From JANPCX01 sp031431125 (GTDB lineage Bacteria; Pseudomonadota; Gammaproteobacteria; Burkholderiales; Burkholderiaceae_C), in NCBI GenBank assembly GCA_031431125.1, contig JANPCX010000021.1, positions 62,001-126,000 on the forward strand: 64,000 nucleotides of DNA, in the 5' to 3' direction. Positions 43,046-53,028 of this stretch are shown here, in pieces. Position 1 is the stretch's first letter; every line of letters starts with the position of its first letter. Made by a program: the position numbers and the translations under genes. The notes beneath the pieces were generated by a model. That model saw only the letters and a list, made by a program, of their open reading frames with translations, made no database searches and was not told the origin of the DNA.

Positions 43046-44629
43046 TCACTCCCACTCAATCGTCGCCGGTGGCTTAGAAGACACGTCATAGGCCACACGG
43101 TTGATGCCGCGCACTTCGTTGATGATGCGGCTCGATACTTTCTTGAGCAGGGCATAAGGCAGCTCGGCCCAGTCGGCGGTCATGAAGTCGCTGGTTTGCA
43201 CGGCACGCAGGGCCACGACGTACTCGTAGGTGCGACCGTCGCCCATCACGCCCACACTCTTGACGGGCAGGAAGACGGTGAAGGCTTGGCTGGTGAGTTG
43301 GTACCAGGTTTTGCCGCTGGCGGTGTCCACCGTGTTGCGCAGCTCTTCAATGAAGATAGCGTCGGCGCGGCGCAGCAAGTCGGCGTACTCCTTCTTCACC
43401 TCGCCCAGAATGCGTACGCCCAAGCCGGGGCCTGGGAACGGGTGGCGGTAGACCATGTCGGGCGGCAGCCCCAAGGCCACGCCGAGTTCGCGCACTTCGT
43501 CTTTGAAGAGTTCGCGCAGCGGCTCCAGCAGTTTGAGCCCCAAGGTTTCGGGCAGGCCGCCCACGTTGTGGTGGCTTTTGATGGTGGTGGCTTTTTTGGT
43601 TTTGGTGCCGCCACTTTCCACCACATCGGGGTAGATGGTGCCTTGGGCCAGCCATTTGGCGTTGACGAGTTTTTTGGCTTCGGCTTGGAAGACTTCGACA
43701 AACTCGCGGCCGATGATTTTGCGTTTTTGTTCGGGGTCGGTCACGCCCGTCAAATGGCCGAGGAATTGCTCGCTCGCGTCCACGTGGATGACCTTGGCGT
43801 GCAGGCGGCCAGCGAACATCTCCATCACCATTTGGCCTTCGTTCAGGCGCAGCAGGCCATGGTCGACGAAGACGCAGGTGAGCTGGTCACCGATGGCGCG
43901 GTGGATCAGGGCTGCGGCCACGCTGGAATCCACACCACCGGACAAGCCCAAGATGACTTCTTCCTTGCCCACTTGCTCGCGGATGCGGGCCACGCATTCT
44001 TCAATGTAGTTGCCCATCACCCAATCGGGTTTTGCCCCTGCGATGTCGAGCACGAAGCGGTTGAGCAAGGCCTGGCCCTGCACGGTGTGGGTGACTTCGG
44101 GGTGGAACTGCACGGCGTAGTAATGGCGTGACTCATCAGCCATACCGGCAATGGGGCAGCTCGGTGTGCTGGCCATGAGTTTGAAGCCGGGGGGAAGCTG
44201 GGTGACTTTGTCGCCATGGCTCATCCACACCTTGAGCATGCCGTGGCCCTCGGCGGTGCTGAAGTCTTCAATGCCTTGCAAGAGTGCGGTGTGGCCATGG
44301 GCCCTCACCTCGGCATAACCAAACTCACGGTGGTGACTGGCTTCGACCTGGCCGCCCAGTTGCACCGTCATGGTGAACATGCCGTAGCAAATGCCGAGCA
44401 CGGGCACCTTCAAGTCCCACACGGCTTGCGGGGCGCGCAGCTCGTGGTCTTCGTAGGTGCTGGCGTGGCTGCCGGAGAGGATGATGGCCTTGGGTGCGAA
44501 CTCGCGGATGAAAGCATCGCTCACATCATTGGGGTGGATTTCGCAGTAGACATGGGCCTCGCGCACACGCCGGGCAATGAGCTGGGTGACTTGGGAGCCG
44601 AAGTCAAGGATGAGGATTTTGTCGTGCAT
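43046..44629 (-). CDS. guaA: GMP synthase (glutamine-hydrolysing)
   Basis: Converts XMP to GMP with glutamine as nitrogen donor. The N-terminal glutaminase has catalytic Cys81 in GICYGMF, with the His-Glu pair in QFHPEVTHT; the ATP pyrophosphatase loop is LSGGVDSSV near residue 231; the C-terminal dimer domain ends in TIEWE. The Gln that normally closes the GxCxGxQ motif is Phe85 here. The ATG at 44629 gives the standard MHDKILILDFGSQ start. It is the last gene of the guaB-MFS-guaA unit, 37 bp after the MFS gene. Confidence 0.97.
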   Translation of the reverse strand: MHDKILILDFGSQVTQLIARRVREAHVYCEIHPNDVSDAFIREFAPKAIILSGSHASTYEDHELRAPQAVWDLKVPVLGICYGMFTMTVQLGGQVEASHHREFGYAEVRAHGHTALLQGIEDFSTAEGHGMLKVWMSHGDKVTQLPPGFKLMASTPSCPIAGMADESRHYYAVQFHPEVTHTVQGQALLNRFVLDIAGAKPDWVMGNYIEECVARIREQVGKEEVILGLSGGVDSSVAAALIHRAIGDQLTCVFVDHGLLRLNEGQMVMEMFAGRLHAKVIHVDASEQFLGHLTGVTDPEQKRKIIGREFVEVFQAEAKKLVNAKWLAQGTIYPDVVESGGTKTKKATTIKSHHNVGGLPETLGLKLLEPLRELFKDEVRELGVALGLPPDMVYRHPFPGPGLGVRILGEVKKEYADLLRRADAIFIEELRNTVDTASGKTWYQLTSQAFTVFLPVKSVGVMGDGRTYEYVVALRAVQTSDFMTADWAELPYALLKKVSSRIINEVRGINRVAYDVSSKPPATIEWE

Positions 44630-44666
44630 GGCAGTCACCAAAAATCAAACAGAAGAATCAAATGGG

Positions 44667-45949
44667 CTAGCGAGCTTGGCCTTTGAAATGCCACCACGCC
44701 AATACCAAGGCGCAGGCTTGCAGCGCGGCGCACAAATACATTGGTGCACCCAAGGCCCAATGGCCGGGGGGAAGGTGTGAGACCAAACCCAAAAGCGGTG
44801 CGCCGATCAGGGGCGCAAACACCGCCGTGAAGGCGTTGATGCCGCTGATGGTGCCCAAGGTTTGACCTTGGCTTTTGGCATCAGCTGCCTTTGAGAAAAT
44901 GCTTTGCATGCACGCCGCCACAGTGAATCCCAGCACATTGGCGGCGATGATGGCGAACATCATCCAACCCTCAGTGGCCAGGCCCCACAGGGCATGGGCC
45001 AGCACCGACGACAACAACCCGATCACCGCCAGGCGCTGCGCAGAAAAACGCTGGAGTAACTTGCCGAGCAACCAGCCTTGAACCAGGACGGAGACCACAC
45101 CCACCGCCGCCAAAGACCAGCCGTTTTCCTGCGGCCCCCAGCCAAACTTGAAGCTCGTGTAGAGCACCCAGGTGTTGTAGAGCACGCCCTGGGCAAAGCC
45201 TGTGAACACCACCACCAGCACCAGTTTGCCTATGCCTTTGAGTTCGGTCAGTGCCTTGAGCGCGGTAATGGGGTTGGCCGCTTTCCAACTGAAAGCCCGC
45301 CGCTTCTCCACGGGCAAGGACTCAGGCAGCACGAAATAACCGTAAACCAAATTCAACAAAGCCAAACTGCCCGCCACAAAAAATGGCAACTGCAGGTTGA
45401 TGCTGCCGAGCAAACCGCCAAAGGCTGGGCCCAAGATGAAACCCAGGCCAAACATGGCACCAAGCAAACCGAAACGTTTGGCGCGGTCTTCAGGAGCGGT
45501 GATGTCGGCCACATAGGCATTGGCCACAGCGGCATTGGCCTGCACGGCACCACCGATCAGCCGCACCGCCACCAACACCCAAAGCGCGGTGGCCAAGGCA
45601 GTGGCAAAGAAGTTGAGCGCCAGACCACAAAAACCCAGCAACAGCACCGGGCGGCGGCCGAAGCGGTCGGACAAGGCCCCGAGCAGGGGCGAGCCAAAGA
45701 AATTGGCAATGCCAAAAGCAAACATCACCGCTGCAAACCAAAAGGCTTGGGCGTCTTTGGAGTCGGTGAAGCTGCCCACCAAGGCCGGTAGCACGGGCAC
45801 CATGATGCCGATGGCCATCATGTCGATCAGCACGGTGACCATGATGAAGACCATGGCAGGTTGCCGGCCGGACGACGGTGGGGTCAATGCTGGCGACAAG
45901 GGGGCCGCCGCCGCGACAGCCGGGTGGGAGGTGTCAGACAAAAACCACC

Positions 45950-45953
<4 letters not shown>
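44667..45953 (-). CDS. MFS transporter (TetA/TCR-like) between guaB and guaA
   Basis: A 428-residue major facilitator with about 12 helices. The loop after helix 2 is GALSDRFGRRPVLLLGF, the DHA1-family motif A, and helix 1 has DMMAIGIMVPVLPALVG, both TetA-like. The cargo is unknown; drug, purine or nucleoside export are all possible. The first ATG at 45953 overlaps the guaB stop by 4 bp and adds a 30-residue Ala/Pro/Ser tail; an ATG at 45854 (MVFIMV) may be the true start. Its position between consecutive GMP-synthesis genes suggests shared expression. Confidence 0.9.
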
Positions 45954-47419
<1,466 letters not shown>

Positions 47420-47475
47420 GAAGAAAACTCCTGAGGAGGGTAGGGACAAGTCATTGCTGACTCATCCCCCCCAAA

Positions 47476-47509
47476 GAACCGGACTTGCGACTTTCACCGC
47501 ATCCGGCTC
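47476..47509 (-). other. group II intron domain V
   Basis: Exactly 34 nucleotides: an 8-bp lower stem starting GAGCC, the catalytic AGC triad in its first strand, a 2-nt bulge AG in the second strand, a 6-bp upper stem and a GAAA tetraloop. All features of an active ribozyme core are intact. Confidence 0.92.
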
Positions 47510-47587
47510 AAGCACAACAATTTGTGCGGTTTCGGGGAGCGCCTGATTGTATCAGGCACCCCTCTCAATCCGCACCTCTAAGCCTCA

Positions 47588-49285
47588 TCATGAGGCCGGC
47601 TTGGCAACTGACAAACCAAGGGTATGCACTTGCACATGGCACACCGGATGCAGAAGCACCCGGTTTGACAACGAGTCTGACCCTCCCTTCACCTTTTCTA
47701 TCAGGTGATGGTCGTGCCAGCCTGTCTCTTCCGTGATGGCTTGCCCACACCGGACGCACTTGCCCTGCTGTGAGAGAAACAGTGAGGCCCATTGCTTGCG
47801 ATACGCCATGCTTTTCAGCAGGCGCTGCGAGCGCAGGTCTTCACCATAGGCCTCCCACACGGGATCGAAGGGGTTGAAGCCGCCTTTGACCTTTTTGTGC
47901 CGGACAATCTCTGTATCGGCAAGCCGATACAGCCGCTTCCATTGCGGTTCTCCATCTTTAGACCCTGTCCAAACAGCGAACTCAGTCCGTTCTTCGACGG
48001 TTGACCAGTAATTCTTGGTCACCCATCTGGCGGTCTTTTTCGGATGTCTGCGACGTGCCCAGCGTGTCAACCGCCACCACAGTAGCGAGTCGAGTTTGCT
48101 GAACGTCTCCTTGGCGACCACCGGGTGGTGGTACTGCGCCCAGCCTCGCAAGACTGGATTCAGCATCTGTATCAGATCCGCCTGTTTCACCATCAAATGG
48201 GTTCTGACGATTCCCTTCACTTTTTCATAGAACGCTCGCACGTTCTTCTTACTCGGTTTGATCAGCAGGGTTCCCTTGTACTTCCGGAAATTCCAGCCTA
48301 AGAAATCGAATCCCTGGTCAATGTGTGTGACTCGCGTCTTCGTCGGTGACAGCCGCAATCCTCGTTGTGCGAGAAATGCTTCTACCCACGGCCGGACTTC
48401 GTTTTCCAGAAGGTCTTGCGACGCTCCTGTAATCACAAAATCGTCGGCGTACCGAACCACATTGACCTTGAGCTTCTGAACCTTCCACACGCCTACTTTC
48501 GCACCCAGGTGCGATTGCAGTTCGGTCTCCAGTCCATTCAGTGCCACGTTCGCCAGGGTTGGCGAGATGATGCCGCCTTGCGGCGTTCCCTCTTCGGTGC
48601 TTGCCAGTTGGCCTTTGTAGACCACTCCTGCCTTCAGCCACTTGTTCAGGATCTCCTTGTCCATGCAGACATGGTTCACCAGCCACTCGTGGTTGATATG
48701 GTCAAAGCAACCTTCAATGTCCGCTTCCAATACCCATGTGGCCGAAGCCTTTTTGGATAGGCACACGAACAATTGACTCATGGCATCCGCCGTCGAGCGG
48801 TTGCGCCGAAAGCCGTAGCTGTTCGGGTCGCTCTGCGACTCAACGACAGGTTCCAGACTTAGCAGGTGGAGAGCCTGCATCGCCCGGTCCTTCATCGTCG
48901 GAATACCCAGCGGGCGTTCCTTGCCATTCGCCTTGGGAATGAAGACCCGCCGCAGCGGCTGCGGTCGATATCCCCTTTGTTGCTTCAACGCACTGACAGC
49001 CACCCATTTGCGGGTCGGCGTATCCCACAGCTCGCGGTCGACGCCTGCCGTCCGCTTGCCTTGGTTCTCAGTTACTCGTCGTACCGCCAGCGCTCTGGCG
49101 GCAAACGAGCGGATCAGCGATCTTTGCAGGGATTTCACCCGGCGCCAATCGTTCTCCTGCGTAGCCTTCGCTATCCGCATTTGCATCGTTCTCACCTGCT
49201 GGTCCACCAGCCGCCAATCGATGGCGTGCCAGTTGTTCGGCAGGCGTGAAGACGCAGAATCACCGTGTTCGATGATCTTTTCCAT
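47588..49285 (-). CDS. ltrA: group II intron reverse transcriptase/maturase with HNH endonuclease
   Basis: A 565-residue intron-encoded protein for splicing and retrohoming. The reverse transcriptase domain has TAGVDRELW, LEADIEGCFD with Asp189, GTPQGGIISPTLAN and the YADD box at 279-282. The maturase X domain follows (about 360-440, LNPVLRGWAQYHH). The C-terminal HNH endonuclease is complete (Cys510, Cys513, DHH at 525-527, HPVCHVQVH near 546-554), so it should cut the second strand during mobility. The ATG at 49285 has GAGGA just upstream; the frame stays open to 49342. No frameshift or lost motif was seen. Confidence 0.96.
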   Translation of the reverse strand: MEKIIEHGDSASSRLPNNWHAIDWRLVDQQVRTMQMRIAKATQENDWRRVKSLQRSLIRSFAARALAVRRVTENQGKRTAGVDRELWDTPTRKWVAVSALKQQRGYRPQPLRRVFIPKANGKERPLGIPTMKDRAMQALHLLSLEPVVESQSDPNSYGFRRNRSTADAMSQLFVCLSKKASATWVLEADIEGCFDHINHEWLVNHVCMDKEILNKWLKAGVVYKGQLASTEEGTPQGGIISPTLANVALNGLETELQSHLGAKVGVWKVQKLKVNVVRYADDFVITGASQDLLENEVRPWVEAFLAQRGLRLSPTKTRVTHIDQGFDFLGWNFRKYKGTLLIKPSKKNVRAFYEKVKGIVRTHLMVKQADLIQMLNPVLRGWAQYHHPVVAKETFSKLDSLLWWRLTRWARRRHPKKTARWVTKNYWSTVEERTEFAVWTGSKDGEPQWKRLYRLADTEIVRHKKVKGGFNPFDPVWEAYGEDLRSQRLLKSMAYRKQWASLFLSQQGKCVRCGQAITEETGWHDHHLIEKVKGGSDSLSNRVLLHPVCHVQVHTLGLSVAKPAS

Positions 49286-50364
49286 ACAGTCCTCATTGGT
49301 TGCCCGTTGAAGACGCACGCCTCCCCGAAGGGATGGATGCATCCCCTCGGGGTGTCGTTGAACTCAGCAACCGGCTCGCGACGGTTGCACCACGTGGAAG
49401 TGGGCCTGCTTTCGCAGCGGGGTGATTCAGACCCCTATCCCAGCGATTACAGCCGGGCATTCGCTTTTTCCACAATCCCATACCCCCTCACCCGACAGGT
49501 CGCCTTACGGCTTCCCTGCCGATGTGCATACACATCGGCGAGCAGTGGGGCTTACCACGTTCCTCAAATTGCCGACAGCACGGTGTCGAACCGTGTTGTC
49601 TATCCGTTTAGGGTCTGTCTTTCCCGGAGCTGCGCTGATGGCGACGTGCACTCTTTTGCGACGAGAGCAACCGGCAGCGTGCCTTTTGGCTATGGCCTAA
49701 CAGCAGGTTTGGCCATTCAATTCTTACCCGGGTTCAGCCGACAGTTCACGTAGGTTACCCATGCGGAACTAGCCTGGCCCCTCGTCCGCCGTCCTGCTGG
49801 CAGAGTCCATGCGTGTCCTCGCGGCGCACGCACGCCACAGATGTGGGAGACGTTGTCTGATGGGCTTCACACAGGTTCGTTACCGATCCTGCATGCCACC
49901 GTAGGCTACCGTTGGTCGTACATCGGGTCGCGGCCATGACGTTTCCGTCATGTGCGACAAGGCAATTTGAGGCATTGCCACTCTTGCTGTGAACTCGCTT
50001 TGGAGACCGTCGAAATCGACGTGTTTTCGACCTGCTTTTGGCAGGCGGTTGAAATGTTGAGCATGGCACTGGGCCATTCCAGCACTTCTTCTACGTCTTC
50101 CCAGGCTGCTTGGTTGCAGTTGGGGTGACATGACGCTACCACGGTCCCCCTTGGAGAGATTTCCAAGGCTTTCCGTTACGGCACCCGACTACTGCTTCGG
50201 GTGTTCTCCATGGGGCCTGACGCCCCCGTTGCTCTGAGCCTTTAGGCCCTGTTCACATATGGGTTGTCGTGACCCATGACCGTCTGGAGGTCGCTGCCTC
50301 CAGACTCTGGGGGAGATCTCCCCAGAGAGTGACACGTTTGATACGTGTCGCACCGCAAAAGCGA

Positions 50365-50370
50365 ATTATA
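50365..50370 (-). promoter_or_regulatory. perfect -10 box (TATAAT), probable guaB promoter
   Basis: TATAAT on the minus strand lies about 12 bp before the intron's 5' end. With the intron removed it would be roughly 35 bp from the guaB ATG, the natural promoter position. No good -35 hexamer is seen at 16-18 bp upstream, where the sequence is G-rich; an extended contact or activator may substitute. The predicted start falls within 3-6 bases of the intron boundary. Confidence 0.55.
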
Positions 50371-50506
50371 CGGAAGGCCCTGGAGGCCCCGCCTGCACGC
50401 CCACCAATATCTGCACAACGATGTGAGGCAATCGCCCCACCGAAACCCCCACCGACCCAGTCCGCGCCGTTAAACTGGCCGCTTGACTGACTTTCAGGAT
50501 GCCGCC

Positions 50507-51016
50507 ATGTCCCGTTTCGGCCCCATGTTGTTGACTGCTCTGCTCTGCGCCGCCAGCGCCCTGCCTGCCATGGCGCAGTGGAAGTGGAAAGATGCCAATG
50601 GCAGCGTGCAGTACAGCGACTCGCCCCCACCCTCCAATGTGAAGGAGGCCGATATCCTGCAGCGGCCCAACGCCGCGCGGCGCGCATCCTTGCCCCCCAC
50701 CTCCGCCAAACCAGCGCCAGCGGCCAGCGCAGTGGCAGCACCGACATCAGCAGCACCCAAGGTCGACAAAGAATTGGAAGACCGCAAGAAAAAACAAGAA
50801 GAACTTGAAGCCGCCAAGAAGAAAGAGGTGGAACAAAAAAATGCAGCGCTGCGCAAAGAAAACTGCACCCAGGCCCGCAACTACATGAAGTCGCTCGAAG
50901 ATGGCATGCGCATATCACGCACCACTTCCACCGGCGAGCGAGAAGTTCTGGACGACACAGGCCGCGCTGCTGAAGTCAAACGCACCCAAGCCATCATCAA
51001 GAGCGATTGCAAATAG
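50507..51016 (+). CDS. DUF4124 domain-containing exported protein
   Basis: A 169-residue protein with a signal peptide (MLLTALLCAASALPAMA), then the short DUF4124 domain (QWKWKDANGSVQYSDSPPP), a Pro/Ala linker, a charged coiled coil (about 90-120, KKKQEELEAAKKKEVEQKN) and a C-terminal segment with two cysteines. Function is unknown; the domain is common in beta- and gammaproteobacterial envelope proteins. The ATG at 50507 follows an AGGA. The gene is divergent from guaB and convergent with rnfH across a shared terminator. Confidence 0.9.
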   Translation: MSRFGPMLLTALLCAASALPAMAQWKWKDANGSVQYSDSPPPSNVKEADILQRPNAARRASLPPTSAKPAPAASAVAAPTSAAPKVDKELEDRKKKQEELEAAKKKEVEQKNAALRKENCTQARNYMKSLEDGMRISRTTSTGEREVLDDTGRAAEVKRTQAIIKSDCK

Positions 51017-51036
51017 GCCACTTGTTGTGGGCTCAG

Positions 51037-51066
51037 AAAAAAAGGCAGCTCAGCGCTGCCTTTTTC
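51037..51066. terminator. bidirectional terminator between DUF4124 gene and rnfH
   Basis: GGCAGC and GCTGCC pair around a five-base loop, flanked by A and T runs on both sides. The stem includes the rnfH stop codon at 51050-51052, so the end of rnfH is read through the terminator hairpin. Confidence 0.85.
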
Positions 51067-51391
51067 TTTTGGCGGCAACTTCCTCGGCGGCTTTGATGCG
51101 TGCCTTGTGGTCGGCATAACGCTCGCGTCGGGCTTGTTTGGGGTCAACACGCAAGCCTCGGTAAATTTCCACACGGTCTTTGTCGCGCAGCACATGGTCA
51201 GGTGCTTGCAACTTGCCCCAAACGCCCACTGCGGGTTTTTCGGCTTCTTGTTCATGAGCCCACCAACCGCAGCGCTGCAAGGCGTGCGACACCGTGCTGC
51301 CCGCAGGCAGCGTCAAGGTCAGCAGTTCTACGTGGCGCGGTGCCAAGCTTCGCACCACAGTGACTTCAATGACAGCGTCAGCGAGGGCCAT
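51050..51391 (-). CDS. rnfH: RnfH family protein
   Basis: A 113-residue ubiquitin-like RnfH protein (VIEVTVVRSLAPRHVELLTL, GSTVSHALQRCGW, DRVEIYRGLRVDPKQARRER). It has been proposed to work with RatA in an antitoxin-like pair, but the biological role is not settled. The ATG at 51391 lies inside the end of ratA (14-bp overlap). The lysine/arginine-rich C-terminus ends within a terminator stem. Confidence 0.9.
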   Translation of the reverse strand: MALADAVIEVTVVRSLAPRHVELLTLTLPAGSTVSHALQRCGWWAHEQEAEKPAVGVWGKLQAPDHVLRDKDRVEIYRGLRVDPKQARRERYADHKARIKAAEEVAAKRKRQR

Positions 51392-51833
51392 AGACCTGCT
51401 CGGCGCGAGCCACAAAGGAATCCACAAAGGTATTGGCGATGCGGTCAAACACTGGGCTCACCACCAGCTCCAGCGCACGGCTGCTGAAGGCGTAACGCAG
51501 GTCGAACTCAATCTTGCAGGCACTGCCCTCGTCACCGCCGGGCAAGGTCAGTGGAGAGAAGCCCCAAGTGCCGTCCAACACAGAGAACGGGCCATCCACC
51601 AGAGATACCGCCACCTGCCGGTGAGCGTCGTGCACGTTGCGGGTGGTGAAGCTGTGGCGCACACCGGCATAAGCGAGTTGCAAACGGGCGGTGACGCCAT
51701 CATTATGTTTTTCCAACACCTCGGCGCGTTCGCACCACGGAAGGAACTTTGGATATTCCTGCACGGCCATCACCAAATCCGCCATTTCCTGGGGCGAATA
51801 CCAAAGAAGAACTGATTTTTTGACGTGCTTCAT
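51378..51833 (-). CDS. ratA: RatA/Coq10-like START-domain protein
   Basis: A 151-residue START-fold protein: KHVKKSVLLWYSPQEMADLV, EYPKFLPWCERAEVLE, WGFSPL and IEFDLRYAFSSRALELVVSPVFDRIANTFVDSFV (quoted in part: VVSPVFDRIANTFV). In E. coli RatA can block 70S ribosome assembly; in mitochondria the homologue Coq10 handles ubiquinone. It is divergent from smpB 47 bp away, the classical arrangement. Confidence 0.93.
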   Translation of the reverse strand: MKHVKKSVLLWYSPQEMADLVMAVQEYPKFLPWCERAEVLEKHNDGVTARLQLAYAGVRHSFTTRNVHDAHRQVAVSLVDGPFSVLDGTWGFSPLTLPGGDEGSACKIEFDLRYAFSSRALELVVSPVFDRIANTFVDSFVARAEQVYGPR

Positions 51834-51880
51834 ACAATGGCGGGATTGTAGAGAGGGCACACGCTCTCCACGTGCCACAC

Positions 51881-52360
51881 ATGACCAAAGAAGAAACCGC
51901 CAAACCCATTGCCGAAAACCGCCGCGCCCGGTTCGATTACCACATCAGCGAAAGATATGAAGCCGGCGTGGTGCTGGTCGGCTGGGAGATCAAGGCCGTG
52001 CGCGCCGGGCAGGTGCAGTTGACTGACGGTTATGTGGTGGTCAAGGGTGGTGAGCTTTTCCTGATTGGCTGCCGCATCAACGCCCTGCGCAGCGCCTCCA
52101 CCCACGTCAACCCGGAAGCCGACCGCACCCGCAAACTCTTGATGCACAGAGAAGAGATCAAGCGGCTCATCGGCAAGGTGGAACAAAAAGGCTTCACCTT
52201 GGTGCCGCTGGACTTGCACTACAAGGGCGGCCGCGTCAAAGCCGAAATCGCCTTGGCCAAGGGCAAGGCCGAGCATGACAAACGCGATTCAGAAAAACAA
52301 AAAGACTGGGACCGGGAGCATGCGCGGTTGATGCGGCATAAGGTGTCAAGCAAGGCTTAA
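51881..52360 (+). CDS. smpB: SsrA-binding protein
   Basis: Binds tmRNA and brings it to stalled ribosomes. ARFDYHISERYEAGVVLVGWEIKA, quoted by its core VVLVGWEIKAVRAG, plus RTRKLLMH and the Lys/Arg-rich tail are diagnostic. At 159 residues it is normal length. ATG at 51881 is preferred to the GTG at 51872. The ssrA gene is not in the window. Confidence 0.97.
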   Translation: MTKEETAKPIAENRRARFDYHISERYEAGVVLVGWEIKAVRAGQVQLTDGYVVVKGGELFLIGCRINALRSASTHVNPEADRTRKLLMHREEIKRLIGKVEQKGFTLVPLDLHYKGGRVKAEIALAKGKAEHDKRDSEKQKDWDREHARLMRHKVSSKA

Positions 52361-52373
52361 AGACTGCGCCACG

Positions 52374-52886
52374 CTAGAGACCCGCCAAATCATCATAGGG
52401 ATTTGGCTGCAAGGGGGTTCCACCGGGAAAACACTTTGGATGGCCGCGATAGTCGTCATAGCTCAGTTTTCCTTCAAAGACGAAGAAAAGCATAGGCGGC
52501 GCGAGCGTCAATTCTGGCGAAAAACAATAGCCAATCGGCCCACTTTCTGAGGCGAACTGCGCCACCCAACGTAGAAACTCCAAATAGGGATAAGTCTCGT
52601 TTTGTGTGAGCCCCGGAAAGCGAATGCTCAAACGATAGCCCTCAACGTTGCCAGTGGTGCGTGCTCGTTGGAGAACAAGGGCCGAATCGAATGCATCCGG
52701 AAAAAACTCTTCGTACTGGGAAGCGAAAGGCTTCTTTGCCTCGTCCATCTGAAAGAATGGATCATCAGGAAGCGGAGATGGCAATTGATAGCGGCCAAGC
52801 ACCAAATACTCAATTGCCTGGCGAGTTTCAACTGGGACGTCGAAACGTAGTTCCAGGCTAAATACAAGTGTGTACCGACAGGCCAT
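52374..52886 (-). CDS. hypothetical protein
   Basis: A 170-residue protein with no recognised family. It has no signal or membrane helix; it is acidic and aromatic-rich (YQLPSPLPDDPFFQM, YPYLEFLRWVAQF, LSYDDYRGHPKCFPGG), consistent with a compact soluble fold. Base composition by eye is near 50% G+C in its 3' part, lower than the flanking core genes. It stands alone between smpB and a PLP enzyme gene, so no operon context is available. Immunity or phage-related function is possible but unsupported. Confidence 0.7.
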   Translation of the reverse strand: MACRYTLVFSLELRFDVPVETRQAIEYLVLGRYQLPSPLPDDPFFQMDEAKKPFASQYEEFFPDAFDSALVLQRARTTGNVEGYRLSIRFPGLTQNETYPYLEFLRWVAQFASESGPIGYCFSPELTLAPPMLFFVFEGKLSYDDYRGHPKCFPGGTPLQPNPYDDLAGL

Positions 52887-53028
52887 TGCTACAACGAAAA
52901 GATTGAGACAGTGAAACAGGCGCCGTCAATAGCAGCTTGGTTCGTTTTGTTCGGCGCTCTGATGTTTGGGCGCTGAATGGCTATGAAGTCTAAAGCGGGC
53001 TGCCAAAGCGCCGACGTCCTACCACCGC

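Larger units (their letters stand above)
47433..50353 (-). mobile_element. group II intron with reverse transcriptase, inserted in the guaB leader
   Basis: The 5' end is placed at 50353, where the minus strand reads GTGCG. The eight exon bases before it, CTTTTGCG, are exactly complementary to CGCAAAAG at 49660-49653, a fitting IBS1/EBS1 pair. Fifty-seven bases 5' of that lies GAATTG (49723-49718), which pairs with exon TAATTC as IBS2/EBS2 with one wobble. Four consecutive hairpins at 50259-50349 begin domain I. The ORF fills domain IV, domain V is intact at 47476-47509, and a domain VI hairpin with a bulged A at 47441 follows. The 3' end is near 47433; the usual terminal AY was not found. The 5' structured part, about 1.0 kb, is long for a bacterial intron. 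Confidence 0.88.

Noticed and set aside
49821..49835. Alternative intron 5' end at GUGCG near 49829
   Set aside because: The preceding exon bases do not pair with the CGCAAAAG EBS1 candidate, unlike those before 50353.
50259..50349. Hairpin cluster as a terminator or independent RNA
   Set aside because: They directly follow GUGCG on the minus strand and fit domain I of the intron, whose boundary is supported by the IBS/EBS matches.
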